In this document: piece by piece, positions 40,672 through 48,791 of the stretch
Position numbering within the stretch: position 1 is the stretch's first letter
How the letters are laid out: each line of letters begins with the position of its first letter
Source of the DNA: Fibrobacter succinogenes
Lineage (GTDB): Bacteria; Fibrobacterota; Fibrobacteria; Fibrobacterales; Fibrobacteraceae
DNA length: 51,148 nucleotides
NCBI GenBank assembly: GCA_902791475.1
Contig: CADAWC010000025.1
Location: 1 to 51,148, forward strand
Reading direction: 5' to 3'
Program-made: the position numbers and the translations under genes
The notes under the pieces: model-generated
The model's input: the letters and a program-made list of their open reading frames with translations, nothing else
Database searches by the model: none
Told to the model about the DNA's origin: nothing

Positions 40672-41916
40672 ATGGAAAATGTTGTTATTACAGGTATGGG
40701 CTGTGTTTCCTCTCTCGGAAACTCCCCCGAATTATTGTGGCAGAACTTGCTCCAGGGCAAGTCTGGCATTGCTCCCATTCAGCGTTTCGACGCTTCGGCT
40801 TACACGTCTCGCATGGCTAGCGAAATCCGTGAGTTCGACGCTTCGGAAATCTACAGCACTAGAGACCAGTCCAGGTTCTCCCGCTGCATCCAGTATGCCG
40901 TTTACTCGGCATTCCAGGCCTTGAAGATGGCCGGCATTGCTCCGGAAAATGAAAATCCGGAACGTTGCGGCGCTATCATTGGTAGCAGTATCGGTGGTTT
41001 GCAGTATTGCTATGACGCCGCTGTGGCTCTCAGCAATCGTGGTCCGTCCCGCGTTTCCCCGTTCTATATTCCGATGGCCATCGTGAATATGCCGGCCGGT
41101 GAAGTTTGCAACAAGACTGGCTGGATGGGTCCGTCCTACACGGTCACTTCCGCTTGCGCAACTTCCAATCACTCTATCGCCAATGCCTATGACATGATTC
41201 GTCTCGGCCGCTGCGATGTGATGCTCGCCGGTGGTGCCGACGAAACGGTGAACCCGCTCAGCCTCGCAGGCTTTACCAGCATGAAGGCCGTCAGCAAGCG
41301 CAATGACGCTCCGGAACAGGCATCCCGCCCGTTCGATAAGGATCGCGATGGCTTCGTAATCGGTGAAGGCGCTGCAGTCCTCGTGCTCGAAAGCGAATCT
41401 CACGCTAAGGCTCGTGGCGCAAATATTCTCGCCCGTATCGCTGGTGTCGGTGCAAGCTCTGACGCTCACCACATCTCCGCTCCGCGTCCGGATGGCAAGG
41501 GTGTGATGCTCGCAATGGCTAATGCAATCAAGGAAGCTGGCATCGAAGCTAAGGATATTAGCTATATTAACACGCACGGAACATCCACACCGCTCGGTGA
41601 CATTGCTGAATGCTCTGCCATCGAAACGCTCTTCAAGCAGTCCTCTGCATCTGCTCTCGACAACCTCAAGGTCAATTCGTCGAAGTCCATGCTCGGTCAC
41701 TGCCTGGGTGCCGCTGGTGCACTCGAATCCGTCGTGACTATCATGTCTGTTATGGAACAGAAGATTCATGGTACTCTCAATGTGTTCGAGCAGGATCCTG
41801 CAATTCACCTTGATGTCTGCGCAAATGGTGCCGTCAACCAGAAGATTGACTACGCTATGAGCAACGGCTTTGGCTTCGGAGGCCAAAATGGAGTTATCAT
41901 TTTTGCGAGGAATTAA
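40672..41916 (+). CDS. fabF: beta-ketoacyl-ACP synthase II
   Basis: A 414-residue condensing enzyme of fatty-acid elongation. Catalytic triad: Cys162 in SACATSNHSI, His302 in NTHGTSTPLGD, His343 in SMLGHCLGAAGA. Typical opening VVITGMGCVSSLG and terminal FGFGGQNG. The ATG at 40672 is fixed by the family start and by the TATATT box 9 nt upstream; an in-frame extension to 40600 has no support. The stop shares one base with the next ATG (TAATG), so the DUF2279-like gene is coupled. acpP is not adjacent. Confidence 0.96.
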   Translation: MENVVITGMGCVSSLGNSPELLWQNLLQGKSGIAPIQRFDASAYTSRMASEIREFDASEIYSTRDQSRFSRCIQYAVYSAFQALKMAGIAPENENPERCGAIIGSSIGGLQYCYDAAVALSNRGPSRVSPFYIPMAIVNMPAGEVCNKTGWMGPSYTVTSACATSNHSIANAYDMIRLGRCDVMLAGGADETVNPLSLAGFTSMKAVSKRNDAPEQASRPFDKDRDGFVIGEGAAVLVLESESHAKARGANILARIAGVGASSDAHHISAPRPDGKGVMLAMANAIKEAGIEAKDISYINTHGTSTPLGDIAECSAIETLFKQSSASALDNLKVNSSKSMLGHCLGAAGALESVVTIMSVMEQKIHGTLNVFEQDPAIHLDVCANGAVNQKIDYAMSNGFGFGGQNGVIIFARN

Positions 41917-42902
41917 TGCGTAAGGCCAACAGTTCTGCTATTGGCTCTTCCGCTTCTCGTAAATTAAACGCTAAAATTTGTGCGTTTTTGCTTATGCTGT
42001 CGCTGGTGTTCCCGGCGGCAGCTTTGTCGTCTCCAGGGGATCCGCTCACGTGGCGCGATTCGACCTGGGATTACCGGAGTGAAGATCCGACTGATATCGA
42101 TCCCGAAATTAAGCCTTTGCGACTTGCTGGGGTGGCGTCATTGACGTTGATTGCCTATGGGGCTGCTTACGGGTTAGTCTTTGAAAAAGGCTGGTGGGAC
42201 GAAAATGGCGGTAGGGGCTTCCATTTCGAAAATGATTTCGAGTACGCGCTGAACCTCGACAAGTTCGGGCATTTTGCTGCGGGTGTCGTCATTGGCGAGG
42301 CTTTCTACGAAGGCTACCGTTGGGCGGGTGCTAGCGAGTTCCAGTCTTATTTGTTTGCTGGCTTTACGGCCTTGGCGACCCATATTGCCATTGATGTCAA
42401 GGACGGTTTTGCCCCGTCGTGGGGCTTTAGCATTTTCGATGTGCTTTCGGGCGGCCTTGGCGGGTTCTTGCCGATGGCAGAGCGTTATGTGCCGTTGTTC
42501 AAGTATATCGACCTCAAGTGGAGCTACTGGATTAATTCCAATGCTTATTATGATTCGAATCATGCGGCTTCGGGCGGCGTGTTTACGGATGACTACGTGA
42601 ACCAGACGTTCTGGCTTTCGGTCAAGCCCTACAGGCTTTTGCCGGAATCGGCTCGCAAGTATTATCCGAGCTGGCTTGCCATTGCCGTTGGTCTTAGCAT
42701 TGACGAGAAGGTTTTTACCAAGGAACCGCATCCGCGTCGTGAAGTTTATGTCGCTTTGGATTATGACCTTGAAGCGTTCCGTCCGCAGAGTCGCTTGGCG
42801 CGCACGATTGTCAAGGCGCTGAACTACTTTAAGCTCCCGGCGCCGACGATTCAGGTGTATCCGGAATTCCATTGGTATTTGCTCTATCCGATAAAATTCT
42901 AG
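41916..42902 (+). CDS. DUF2279 (YfiM-like) envelope protein
   Basis: A 328-residue exported protein with a signal peptide (about 20-38). It contains DKFGHFAAGVVIGEAFYEGYRW and HIAIDVKDGFAPSWGFSIFD, the conserved half-helix pattern of DUF2279/YfiM proteins, which are envelope proteins of unknown function. The C-terminal third has alternating hydrophobic beta-type segments and ends with Phe (YPIKF), consistent with membrane association. Cotranscribed with fabF and probably the following transporter. Confidence 0.78.
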   Translation: MRKANSSAIGSSASRKLNAKICAFLLMLSLVFPAAALSSPGDPLTWRDSTWDYRSEDPTDIDPEIKPLRLAGVASLTLIAYGAAYGLVFEKGWWDENGGRGFHFENDFEYALNLDKFGHFAAGVVIGEAFYEGYRWAGASEFQSYLFAGFTALATHIAIDVKDGFAPSWGFSIFDVLSGGLGGFLPMAERYVPLFKYIDLKWSYWINSNAYYDSNHAASGGVFTDDYVNQTFWLSVKPYRLLPESARKYYPSWLAIAVGLSIDEKVFTKEPHPRREVYVALDYDLEAFRPQSRLARTIVKALNYFKLPAPTIQVYPEFHWYLLYPIKF

Positions 42903-42923
42903 AATTGGCGTAAGAGGTAATTT

Positions 42924-44330
42924 ATGAACGAAAGAGAGAATTTTAAATCCCGCTTAGGTTTCATTTTGATTGCGGCAGGTTGCGCTATCGGGCTTGGCAA
43001 CGTTTGGCGTTTCCCGTTTATCACGGGGCAGTATGGCGGTGCCGCCTTTGTGCTGATTTACCTCTTTTTCCTCTTGATTTTTGGTTTCCCAATTCTCGTG
43101 ATGGAATTTGCGGTTGGCCGCTCGTCTAAGCGTGGCGTGGGCCGTTCGTTCGCCATCCTTGAAAAGCCTGGGCATAAGTGGCATTATGCGGGTGTCCCGA
43201 TGATTGCGGGTAACTACCTTCTCATGATGTTCTATACGACGGTGACGGGGTGGATGCTCTATTACTTCTACCGTATGGTGACGATGGGCGACCTCATGAA
43301 GATGACGCCTGCAGAAGTCGGTGCTGAGTTTGGCAAAATGCTCGGGAATGGTCCCTTGCTCTCGTTCTGGATGGTGGTCGCAACTTTCGCGGGCCTTTCG
43401 ATTGTGGCGCTTGGACTCCAGCGCGGTGTGGAACGCATCACGAAGACGATGATGTCTGCGCTCCTTATCATTATGCTCATCTTGATGGTCCGCGCGCTCA
43501 CGCTCCCGGGGGCAGGCGAAGGACTCAAGTTCTACTTGCTGCCGGACTTTGCAAAGCTCAAGGAAGCGGGTATTGGTGAAGTCGTTTTTGCGGCTCTTGG
43601 CCAGTCGTTCTTTACGCTTAGCATTGGCATTGGCTCCATGAGCATTTTCGGTAGCTACATCAAGAAGAAACATTCGCTCTTGACGGAAGCGGCTCATATA
43701 TGCGTGCTTGATACGGGCGTTGCCTTGATTGCTGGTCTTATCATTATTCCTGCTTGCTTTGCTTTTGGACTCAAGCCGGATGCTGGTCCGGGGCTTATTT
43801 TTGCAACGCTCCCGAACGTGTTTGCGCAGATGCCAGCAGGCCGTATTTGCGGTGCCGCGTTCTTCCTCTTTATGTCTTTTGCGGCTCTTTCGACGCTTGT
43901 GGCCGTGTTCGAAAACATTATCGCTTACTGGATGGATGTGCGCAATGTGGAACGCAAGAAGGCGGTGAAGTGGAACTTTGTCGCAATTACGATTTTGTCG
44001 CTCCCGTGTGCGCTCGGCTTTAACGTGCTTTCGGGCTTTGAACCGTTTGGTCCGGGAAGTTGCGTTCTGGATTTGGAGGACTTCCTCGTTTCGAATACGT
44101 TGTTGCCGTTGGGCTCGCTTGTGTTCGTGTTGTTCTGTAATTCCCGCTATGGCTGGGGGCAGTTCAAGTTTATTTCTGAAGCGAATTTGGGTGTGGGCAT
44201 GAAGTTTCCGAAGTTAAAGATCTTGCACCTTTACTTCAAGTGGGGCTTGCCGATTATCATTTCCGTGATTTTTGTGCTCGGGTACATGCAAAAGTTCGCT
44301 CCGAGCTTGTACAATAAGATTTTTGAATAA
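42924..44330 (+). CDS. sodium:neurotransmitter-symporter-family transporter
   Basis: A 468-residue inner-membrane protein with about 11-12 helices, of the NSS/SNF (LeuT-fold) family, which imports amino acids or related solutes with sodium. Helix 1 has the unwound sodium/substrate site AAGCAIGLGNVWRFPF, followed by GGAAFVLIYLFFLLIFGFPILVMEF. Bacterial 11-12 helix members include tryptophan and tyrosine carriers, but the substrate cannot be assigned. Shine-Dalgarno AAGAGGT precedes the ATG; 21 bp after the DUF2279-like gene. Confidence 0.93.
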   Translation: MNERENFKSRLGFILIAAGCAIGLGNVWRFPFITGQYGGAAFVLIYLFFLLIFGFPILVMEFAVGRSSKRGVGRSFAILEKPGHKWHYAGVPMIAGNYLLMMFYTTVTGWMLYYFYRMVTMGDLMKMTPAEVGAEFGKMLGNGPLLSFWMVVATFAGLSIVALGLQRGVERITKTMMSALLIIMLILMVRALTLPGAGEGLKFYLLPDFAKLKEAGIGEVVFAALGQSFFTLSIGIGSMSIFGSYIKKKHSLLTEAAHICVLDTGVALIAGLIIIPACFAFGLKPDAGPGLIFATLPNVFAQMPAGRICGAAFFLFMSFAALSTLVAVFENIIAYWMDVRNVERKKAVKWNFVAITILSLPCALGFNVLSGFEPFGPGSCVLDLEDFLVSNTLLPLGSLVFVLFCNSRYGWGQFKFISEANLGVGMKFPKLKILHLYFKWGLPIIISVIFVLGYMQKFAPSLYNKIFE

Positions 44331-44351
44331 TTTTTTAGCCGATAGTTTGTC

Positions 44352-44373
44352 ATGCCGGCCGCGGTGCCGGCAT
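44352..44373. repeat. REP-like hairpin, GTCATGCC family (copy 3)
   Basis: TTGTC, then ATGCCGGC-CGCGGT-GCCGGCAT (8-bp stem), then CGCCTTTTT. Same outer frame as copies 1 and 2 with a different loop and compensating stem bases. The T run lets it act as the terminator of the transporter gene. Confidence 0.7.
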
Positions 44374-44438
44374 CGCCTTTTTACCGCCTGTACGGCCTTA
44401 TTGCTTTTTGTCGGGATGTTTATAATAGCATCGATTTT

Positions 44439-44456
44439 TATACAAAGTTTTGTATA
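44439..44456. promoter_or_regulatory. 18-bp perfect palindrome, candidate operator
   Basis: TATACAAA-GT-TTTGTATA, between a TATAAT box (44421-44426) and the outer-membrane protein gene at 44504. Position just downstream of a -10 suits a repressor site. No second copy was seen in the window. Confidence 0.5.
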
Positions 44457-44503
44457 GATTAAAGACAGTTCGTTGTTGAATTGCGTTTATCGAGGGCTGT
44501 GAT

Positions 44504-45241
44504 ATGTTTCGCGTTTTTGGATTCGTTCTGTTGCTTGTTGCTTTTGCTTTCGCCCAGGACGAAAGCGTTAGTGATTATGACCGTTGGATGCAAGCGAAGG
44601 CACACCGCGATAGCGTCAGGAATGCGGAACGGATTCAGAAAAACTCGGTCCCGTTCGATTTCTTGGTCGGGATGACGATGAATTTGGGCTTTAAAGTTAT
44701 CAATAACGAAACGCAGTTGAACCGTTACGAAAAGGTGGAACGGATTGTCTTTTTTGAGGGCGCTTTTTTTCAGGCGGGAGCGTCTGTTCAATGGCCTCTG
44801 CTAAAATATCATTTGGCGGTAAGGCTTGGCGTACTATTTGAATACGCACCGCTATTTTTGTCGGAACCACTATATGTTGAAGACGGTAATGGGGAATACA
44901 AACGTGTCTCTGATGGTGGCTTGTCGCAGGGGCGGATTGCGTTCCCGATTCTTTTTGCAGTCAAGCCGCGGTCTAGCTTTGTATCGTTCGAATTTGGCCC
45001 TCAGATTTCCATACCGCTTTTCGATAAGCTGGAGTTAGATGGTGCACGCGATAGGGAACTGGACTCGTCCATGGAATTTAGCATGCTTTTGGGCGTGGGC
45101 TTCCGCGTTAATGAACGAATCTATTTAGACTTGCTTTTGGATGCCAAGTTCTATCACAAGTATAACGAACGCTTTGCAGATGGTTTGGCCCATTGGTCTT
45201 CGGTTGCTATCAAGGCTGGCGTGACGTTTAATCCGTTTTAA
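44504..45241 (+). CDS. small outer-membrane beta-barrel protein
   Basis: 245 residues. A signal peptide (1-17, ending AFA-QDE) leads to a short charged helix (SDYDRWMQAKAHRDS), then about eight amphipathic beta strands and a terminal Phe (VTFNPF). This is the PorT/OmpA-barrel style of outer-membrane protein; no specific function can be given. Shine-Dalgarno GAGGG lies before the ATG. A diverged copy of its last 12 codons sits at 46369-46404 on the far side of the neighbouring lipoprotein gene. Confidence 0.72.
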   Translation: MFRVFGFVLLLVAFAFAQDESVSDYDRWMQAKAHRDSVRNAERIQKNSVPFDFLVGMTMNLGFKVINNETQLNRYEKVERIVFFEGAFFQAGASVQWPLLKYHLAVRLGVLFEYAPLFLSEPLYVEDGNGEYKRVSDGGLSQGRIAFPILFAVKPRSSFVSFEFGPQISIPLFDKLELDGARDRELDSSMEFSMLLGVGFRVNERIYLDLLLDAKFYHKYNERFADGLAHWSSVAIKAGVTFNPF

Positions 45242-45270
45242 TTATGTATCGCCCAAATGTTAAATCAGTG

Positions 45271-45291
45271 GCGGAGCGGTTTGAGTATGTC
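45271..45291 (-). pseudogene. 21-bp fragment matching the interior of pgpA
   Basis: 20 of 21 bases match 46537-46557, which encodes DILKPLG in pgpA, in the same orientation. It lies on the opposite side of the inserted lipoprotein gene from intact pgpA. Confidence 0.65.
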
Positions 45292-45302
45292 TTGTGTAAA
45301 TG

Positions 45303-46304
45303 TTATTTACATCTAGATGGATCGATGGCATCATAGCAGGCCCTATTGCGAAAACTAGATAAAGAATCGGAGTCATCGTATTCAAATTTAGTGGTTATGT
45401 TCAACGTATCCGCACGGTGGTATTGGTCTGTGTACACTAACTTCCAAGAAATAGTCGTATCTTGGTATGTTTTAAGAGTGCCATTGAAAAATTGGAAAGT
45501 CTTGTCGTCAAGTTCTTCAGGAAGAGATCTTCTATAGACAATAGAATAATGAGAACTCTCGGTGTACTGAACACGCGCACTTTGAACAGAGCACTTCTCT
45601 TGACCGGAATCATCCCTATCAATGTATGCTTCATACCCAAACATCACAGATTCTCGATTTTCCCATGAAAAACCCGGAAGTCCAATAACCTCAAGATTGT
45701 AATTGGATCTTAATTCAAAAATTTGAGCGCATGCTTCACCGGAGAGTTTAGAAAGTGCTTTTGCCACGGCTTTTCTATCGAGTTTAGGGATTTCAGTAAC
45801 AGGAGTGTAGTGGACTAGCGCATTTTTTCCAAAGTTTATATCTATATAAGTTGTATCGTAAATGATTTTTTTGTGACTAGAACCCCAAAACATTTCATAA
45901 TAATCGTCATAAAATTCTTCCAATGCCCCATATGCGTAGTCATACCGATCGGCATGATTGCAGGAAAAAGCCGAATCACCAATCTTACAGTCTGACGTAT
46001 CCCAAACTGTCGTATCTTTATTAAAATTAAGGGCTCGATATAGAGTTAATGGTATGTGCTTTTGTGTTAAAGGTGTGGGCTTTGGTGGGTCGAGAAATGT
46101 ATTATTTAGAGAACTGTTAATGAGTTCGAGTTCACTTGCCGAGCTGCCGGTTTGAATAACCGAATCCTCATTCGTTGTGTCAGTAACGTTTGTTTGGCTG
46201 ATGATGTTGTTCTTCTCATCGTTCGGTGTATTGACTTTGGGGTTTGCGCATGAAAACAAGAACGCAATGCAAACTAGCCCGAAACACAACAATTTTATTT
46301 TCAT
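45303..46304 (-). CDS. unrecognised lipoprotein on a small insertion
   Basis: A 333-residue lipoprotein, lipobox LFSC (Cys19). A Thr/Ser/Asn-rich spacer (about 20-70) precedes a mixed alpha/beta body rich in Tyr and Asp (for example DRYDYAYGALEEFYDDYYEMFWG), with several cysteines that could form disulfides. I do not recognise the family. It is clearly poorer in G+C than its neighbours. It is bracketed by gene fragments: a piece of pgpA before it and a diverged 3' end of the outer-membrane protein gene after it. This marks it as an accessory gene inserted between these two core genes. Confidence 0.75.
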   Translation of the reverse strand: MKIKLLCFGLVCIAFLFSCANPKVNTPNDEKNNIISQTNVTDTTNEDSVIQTGSSASELELINSSLNNTFLDPPKPTPLTQKHIPLTLYRALNFNKDTTVWDTSDCKIGDSAFSCNHADRYDYAYGALEEFYDDYYEMFWGSSHKKIIYDTTYIDINFGKNALVHYTPVTEIPKLDRKAVAKALSKLSGEACAQIFELRSNYNLEVIGLPGFSWENRESVMFGYEAYIDRDDSGQEKCSVQSARVQYTESSHYSIVYRRSLPEELDDKTFQFFNGTLKTYQDTTISWKLVYTDQYHRADTLNITTKFEYDDSDSLSSFRNRACYDAIDPSRCK

Positions 46305-46368
46305 TCCAATACTCTGCGAATAAAGTGATGATCCTCAGCCTCAAAATACAAAAATGGATATAAGAAAA

Positions 46369-46404
46369 TCGGTCAAGGCTGGAGTGACATTTAATCCGCT
46401 GTGA
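46369..46404 (+). pseudogene. diverged 3' end of the outer-membrane protein gene
   Basis: In frame it reads VKAGVTFNPL-stop, against IKAGVTFNPF-stop in the intact gene ending at 45241. Codon differences include GGC/GGA and ACG/ACA (both synonymous), TTT/CTG and the stop TAA/TGA. It lies 10 bp before the pgpA stop, where the end of the intact gene would normally be. Confidence 0.8.
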
Positions 46405-46413
46405 TAAATCGTC

Positions 46414-47043
46414 TTACATCAAAAATACGGCGGGGACAACCAGGCCTATGACGAGCACAAGCCCGGCATAGAGTCCGCCGAGCAAGTCGTCCGCCATGAC
46501 TCCCCATGCACCGGGGAGTTTTTCCATTTTATGGATGCCGAGCGGTTTGAGTATGTCGAAAAAGCGGAAAAGCGCAAAGCCGATGATTAAGATCCATGGG
46601 GCATTCAGAATCCATTCGGGGCGGATGAAGGCGAATGTCATGAAAATCCCGCAGACTTCGTCAATCACAATCCAGCCGGGGTCTTCAGTGCCGGTATCCT
46701 TCATCGTTTTTTTCACAAACGGGATGGCTGCAAAAAAAACGAGCAGCGCTGCAATCATAAAGTTTTTGGGAACCGCGAGGAAAATGGCGGCAAATGATTC
46801 AAGTGCATTTGCATCTTTCGTGTTGAACGCGTTGTCGTTGATGACGATGGGGTAGGCGTAACTTAACATGGCCAAGGGGTAGGCAACGATTGCCGCGGCG
46901 AGACTTCCCATGGTGCCGGGCGCTTTCGGGCTCATGCCTGAGCCGAAAAATGTCGTAATCAGCGTAGAAATTTTGTCTGTTTTGCGCCATTCGTGCGGAA
47001 CGCGTTTTTTGCCATATTTTTCTTTAAGTTCTTGTTTGTTCAT
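46414..47043 (-). CDS. pgpA: phosphatidylglycerophosphatase A
   Basis: A 209-residue inner-membrane enzyme removing phosphate from phosphatidylglycerophosphate to give phosphatidylglycerol, the lipid donor used by Lgt. Motifs: SPKAPGTMGSLAA, DPGWIVIDEVCG, FRFFDILKPLG, GAWGVMADDLLGG, with four or so membrane helices. The middle is about 30 residues longer than in E. coli PgpA. No Shine-Dalgarno is visible before the ATG. Confidence 0.93.
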   Translation of the reverse strand: MNKQELKEKYGKKRVPHEWRKTDKISTLITTFFGSGMSPKAPGTMGSLAAAIVAYPLAMLSYAYPIVINDNAFNTKDANALESFAAIFLAVPKNFMIAALLVFFAAIPFVKKTMKDTGTEDPGWIVIDEVCGIFMTFAFIRPEWILNAPWILIIGFALFRFFDILKPLGIHKMEKLPGAWGVMADDLLGGLYAGLVLVIGLVVPAVFLM

Positions 47044-47068
47044 GATGAAGTGGTTGGTAAACAGTGGT

Positions 47069-47119
47069 TAGTGATTAGGGGGAATGGTCGTTAGTCATTA
47101 GTCATTGGTCATTGCTTGA
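47069..47119 (+). repeat. heptad array (H10)
   Basis: TAG at 47069 and 47076, then TAG at 47092 and 47099, TGG at 47106 and TGC at 47113, all 7 apart inside each block (TTAGTCA units). It lies between pgpA and hflX, not at a stop codon on this strand. Confidence 0.7.
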
Positions 47120-47138
47120 TGGGGTCGTTATGTTTTTT

Positions 47139-47220
47139 CGTCATGCTGAGTGTAACGAAGCATCCAGGGCGATTTGAATTTTGACTGGATTCTTCGCGGC
47201 TTTCACCGCTCAGAATGACG
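47139..47220. repeat. 82-bp MITE/REP-like inverted repeat
   Basis: Left arm begins CGTCATGCTGAGTG and ends GAAGCATCCAG; right arm begins CTGGATTCTTCG and ends CGCTCAGAATGACG. The arms are imperfect reverse complements about 30 bp long. Same family as the half-units near 24519-24600 and 28799-28832. Confidence 0.75.
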
Positions 47221-47246
47221 AATCATGAAGTTTAATTTTAAAAGCC

Positions 47247-47315
47247 TCATGCCTCAGAGTGGCGTAAGCCTCGAGCCCACACCCCAGAGGACCGTAGCTC
47301 CGTGCTCATACCTCA
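47247..47315 (-). repeat. TGANNNN heptads from the hflX stop codon (H11)
   Basis: On the minus strand the hflX stop TGA (47315) is followed 7 nt later by another TGA (47308). Two more TGA, 7 nt apart, lie at 47256 and 47249. The unit carries TGA where arrays after TAG-terminated genes carry TAG. Weaker than the other arrays. Confidence 0.5.
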
Positions 47316-48509
47316 TCCCCCTACCTCCGGCCACGGCATTTCTGCAATTTCCTTTTCTTTGGCTTCAGCGGCGGCTCGCTTCTCGTGCCAGCGTTCGAGC
47401 TGTTCCTTGAAGGCTGCGCGCAGACGTTCCATGCCGATGTTCTCCTTTGCGCTGATTTGAATGGCGTCAGGATAGTTCTGCAAGAGTTCTGTGCGGCGTG
47501 CTTCGTCGGCAATTTCGACCTTGTTGAATACGCGGAGTCTCGGAGTATCCTTGTCGATGATGCTTTCGAGCGTCTTGTGCGTGACTTCCAAATGATCGCG
47601 GTAGTCCGGGGCGCTCCCGTCAACGACTTCCAAGATGCAGTCCGCATGGGCGGCCACGCCGAGCGTACTCTTGAATGTTTCAATCAAGTTGTGGGGGAGC
47701 TTGCGGATGAATCCGACCGTATCGGAGAGGATGATGTTCTCGCCATCGAGAAATAGCTTTCGCGTCGTGCTGTCGAGCGTTGCGAAGAGATTGTCTTCAA
47801 CGTAAACGTCGGCGCCGGTCAAGCGGTTCGTGAGTGTCGATTTGCCGGCGTTCGTGTAGCCGACGATGCCGACTTGGAAAATGTCGTTTCGCTTGTCGGC
47901 CTGTTGCTCGCGGGCGTCTTCGATTTTCTCAAGCTTTTTCTTGAGTTCCTGGATGCGCTTGCGGATCATGCGGCGGTCCGTTTCGAGCTGCGTCTCACCC
48001 GGCCCTTTAGTGCCGATGCCGCCATTGTGCTGGCGGCAAAGGTGCGTCCACGCACCGGTGAGACGCGGCATCATGTACTGCAATTGCGCCACTTCAACCA
48101 TCAGGCGGCTTTCTGCCGTGACGGCGTGCTTTGCGAAAATATCGAGAATAAGTCCCGTGCGGTCAAGAACCTTGATACCGGGCATGCGTTCTTCAAGATT
48201 GCGGACTTGAGAACCTGAGAGGTCGTCATCAAAGACGACCATTTTTGCGTTGTCTTCTTCGAGGGCGCGCTTGACTTCGTTCACTTTGCCTTCGCCAATG
48301 AGCGTTGCCGGGCTAAAATTCTGAACGCGTTGCAAAAAACTACGTGTAACGTATGCACCCGCTGTTTCGGCGAGGCGGCCAAGTTCTGCAAGCTGTTCTC
48401 CAGCAAGCCAGGGGTGGACTTTGGGTGTTGCAATGCCCACTAAAATGCATCGTTCCTGTTCTTTCTTGTTTTCGACCGGCTTCGAGCCTTTTTTTTTAGG
48501 TTCTTCCAT
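47313..48509 (-). CDS. hflX: HflX ribosome-associated GTPase
   Basis: A 398-residue GTPase that splits or rescues ribosomes. The N-terminal HflX domain has FSPATLIGEGKVNEV and VVFDDDLSGSQVRNLEE; the linker has GGIGTKGPGETQLETDRR and a coiled coil. The G domain has G1 GYTNAGKST, G3 DTVGF, G4-like NKVE and SAKENIG. The C-terminal tail is short. A TATATT box about 30 nt before the start may be the -10. The start ATG has no Shine-Dalgarno. The TGA stop is at 47315-47313. Confidence 0.96.
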   Translation of the reverse strand: MEEPKKKGSKPVENKKEQERCILVGIATPKVHPWLAGEQLAELGRLAETAGAYVTRSFLQRVQNFSPATLIGEGKVNEVKRALEEDNAKMVVFDDDLSGSQVRNLEERMPGIKVLDRTGLILDIFAKHAVTAESRLMVEVAQLQYMMPRLTGAWTHLCRQHNGGIGTKGPGETQLETDRRMIRKRIQELKKKLEKIEDAREQQADKRNDIFQVGIVGYTNAGKSTLTNRLTGADVYVEDNLFATLDSTTRKLFLDGENIILSDTVGFIRKLPHNLIETFKSTLGVAAHADCILEVVDGSAPDYRDHLEVTHKTLESIIDKDTPRLRVFNKVEIADEARRTELLQNYPDAIQISAKENIGMERLRAAFKEQLERWHEKRAAAEAKEKEIAEMPWPEVGG

Positions 48510-48710
48510 ATTTTCTGATTGCTGAAACTCACTAGAAATATATCAAAATATAAAAGTATTTTTTGTTTGCAAAAATGGAATTTTGATGAATCTATTGTAA
48601 AAGACTGTAATGGTTTGTTTACTTAATCTGAGGAATCTTGAGGCTTCAAGGAATGAAAAATGTCTTTTTTTTAGTTTTTTCAAAGTTTATTTTGCATATA
48701 AATTCCTTAT

Positions 48711-48739
48711 TTGTAATATTTCGTTAATTGTGATATATT
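48711..48739 (+). promoter_or_regulatory. sigma-70-type promoter
   Basis: -35 TTGTAA (48711-48716), 17-bp spacer, -10 TATATT (48734-48739). It predicts a leader of about 46 nt with Shine-Dalgarno AGGGA before the ATG at 48792. The rest of the 48510-48791 gap is AT-rich and shows nothing else. Confidence 0.65.
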
Positions 48740-48791
48740 GCACATCAAAAAACATATACTAAATTTGAGAATACAAAAGTTAGGGATTTGT

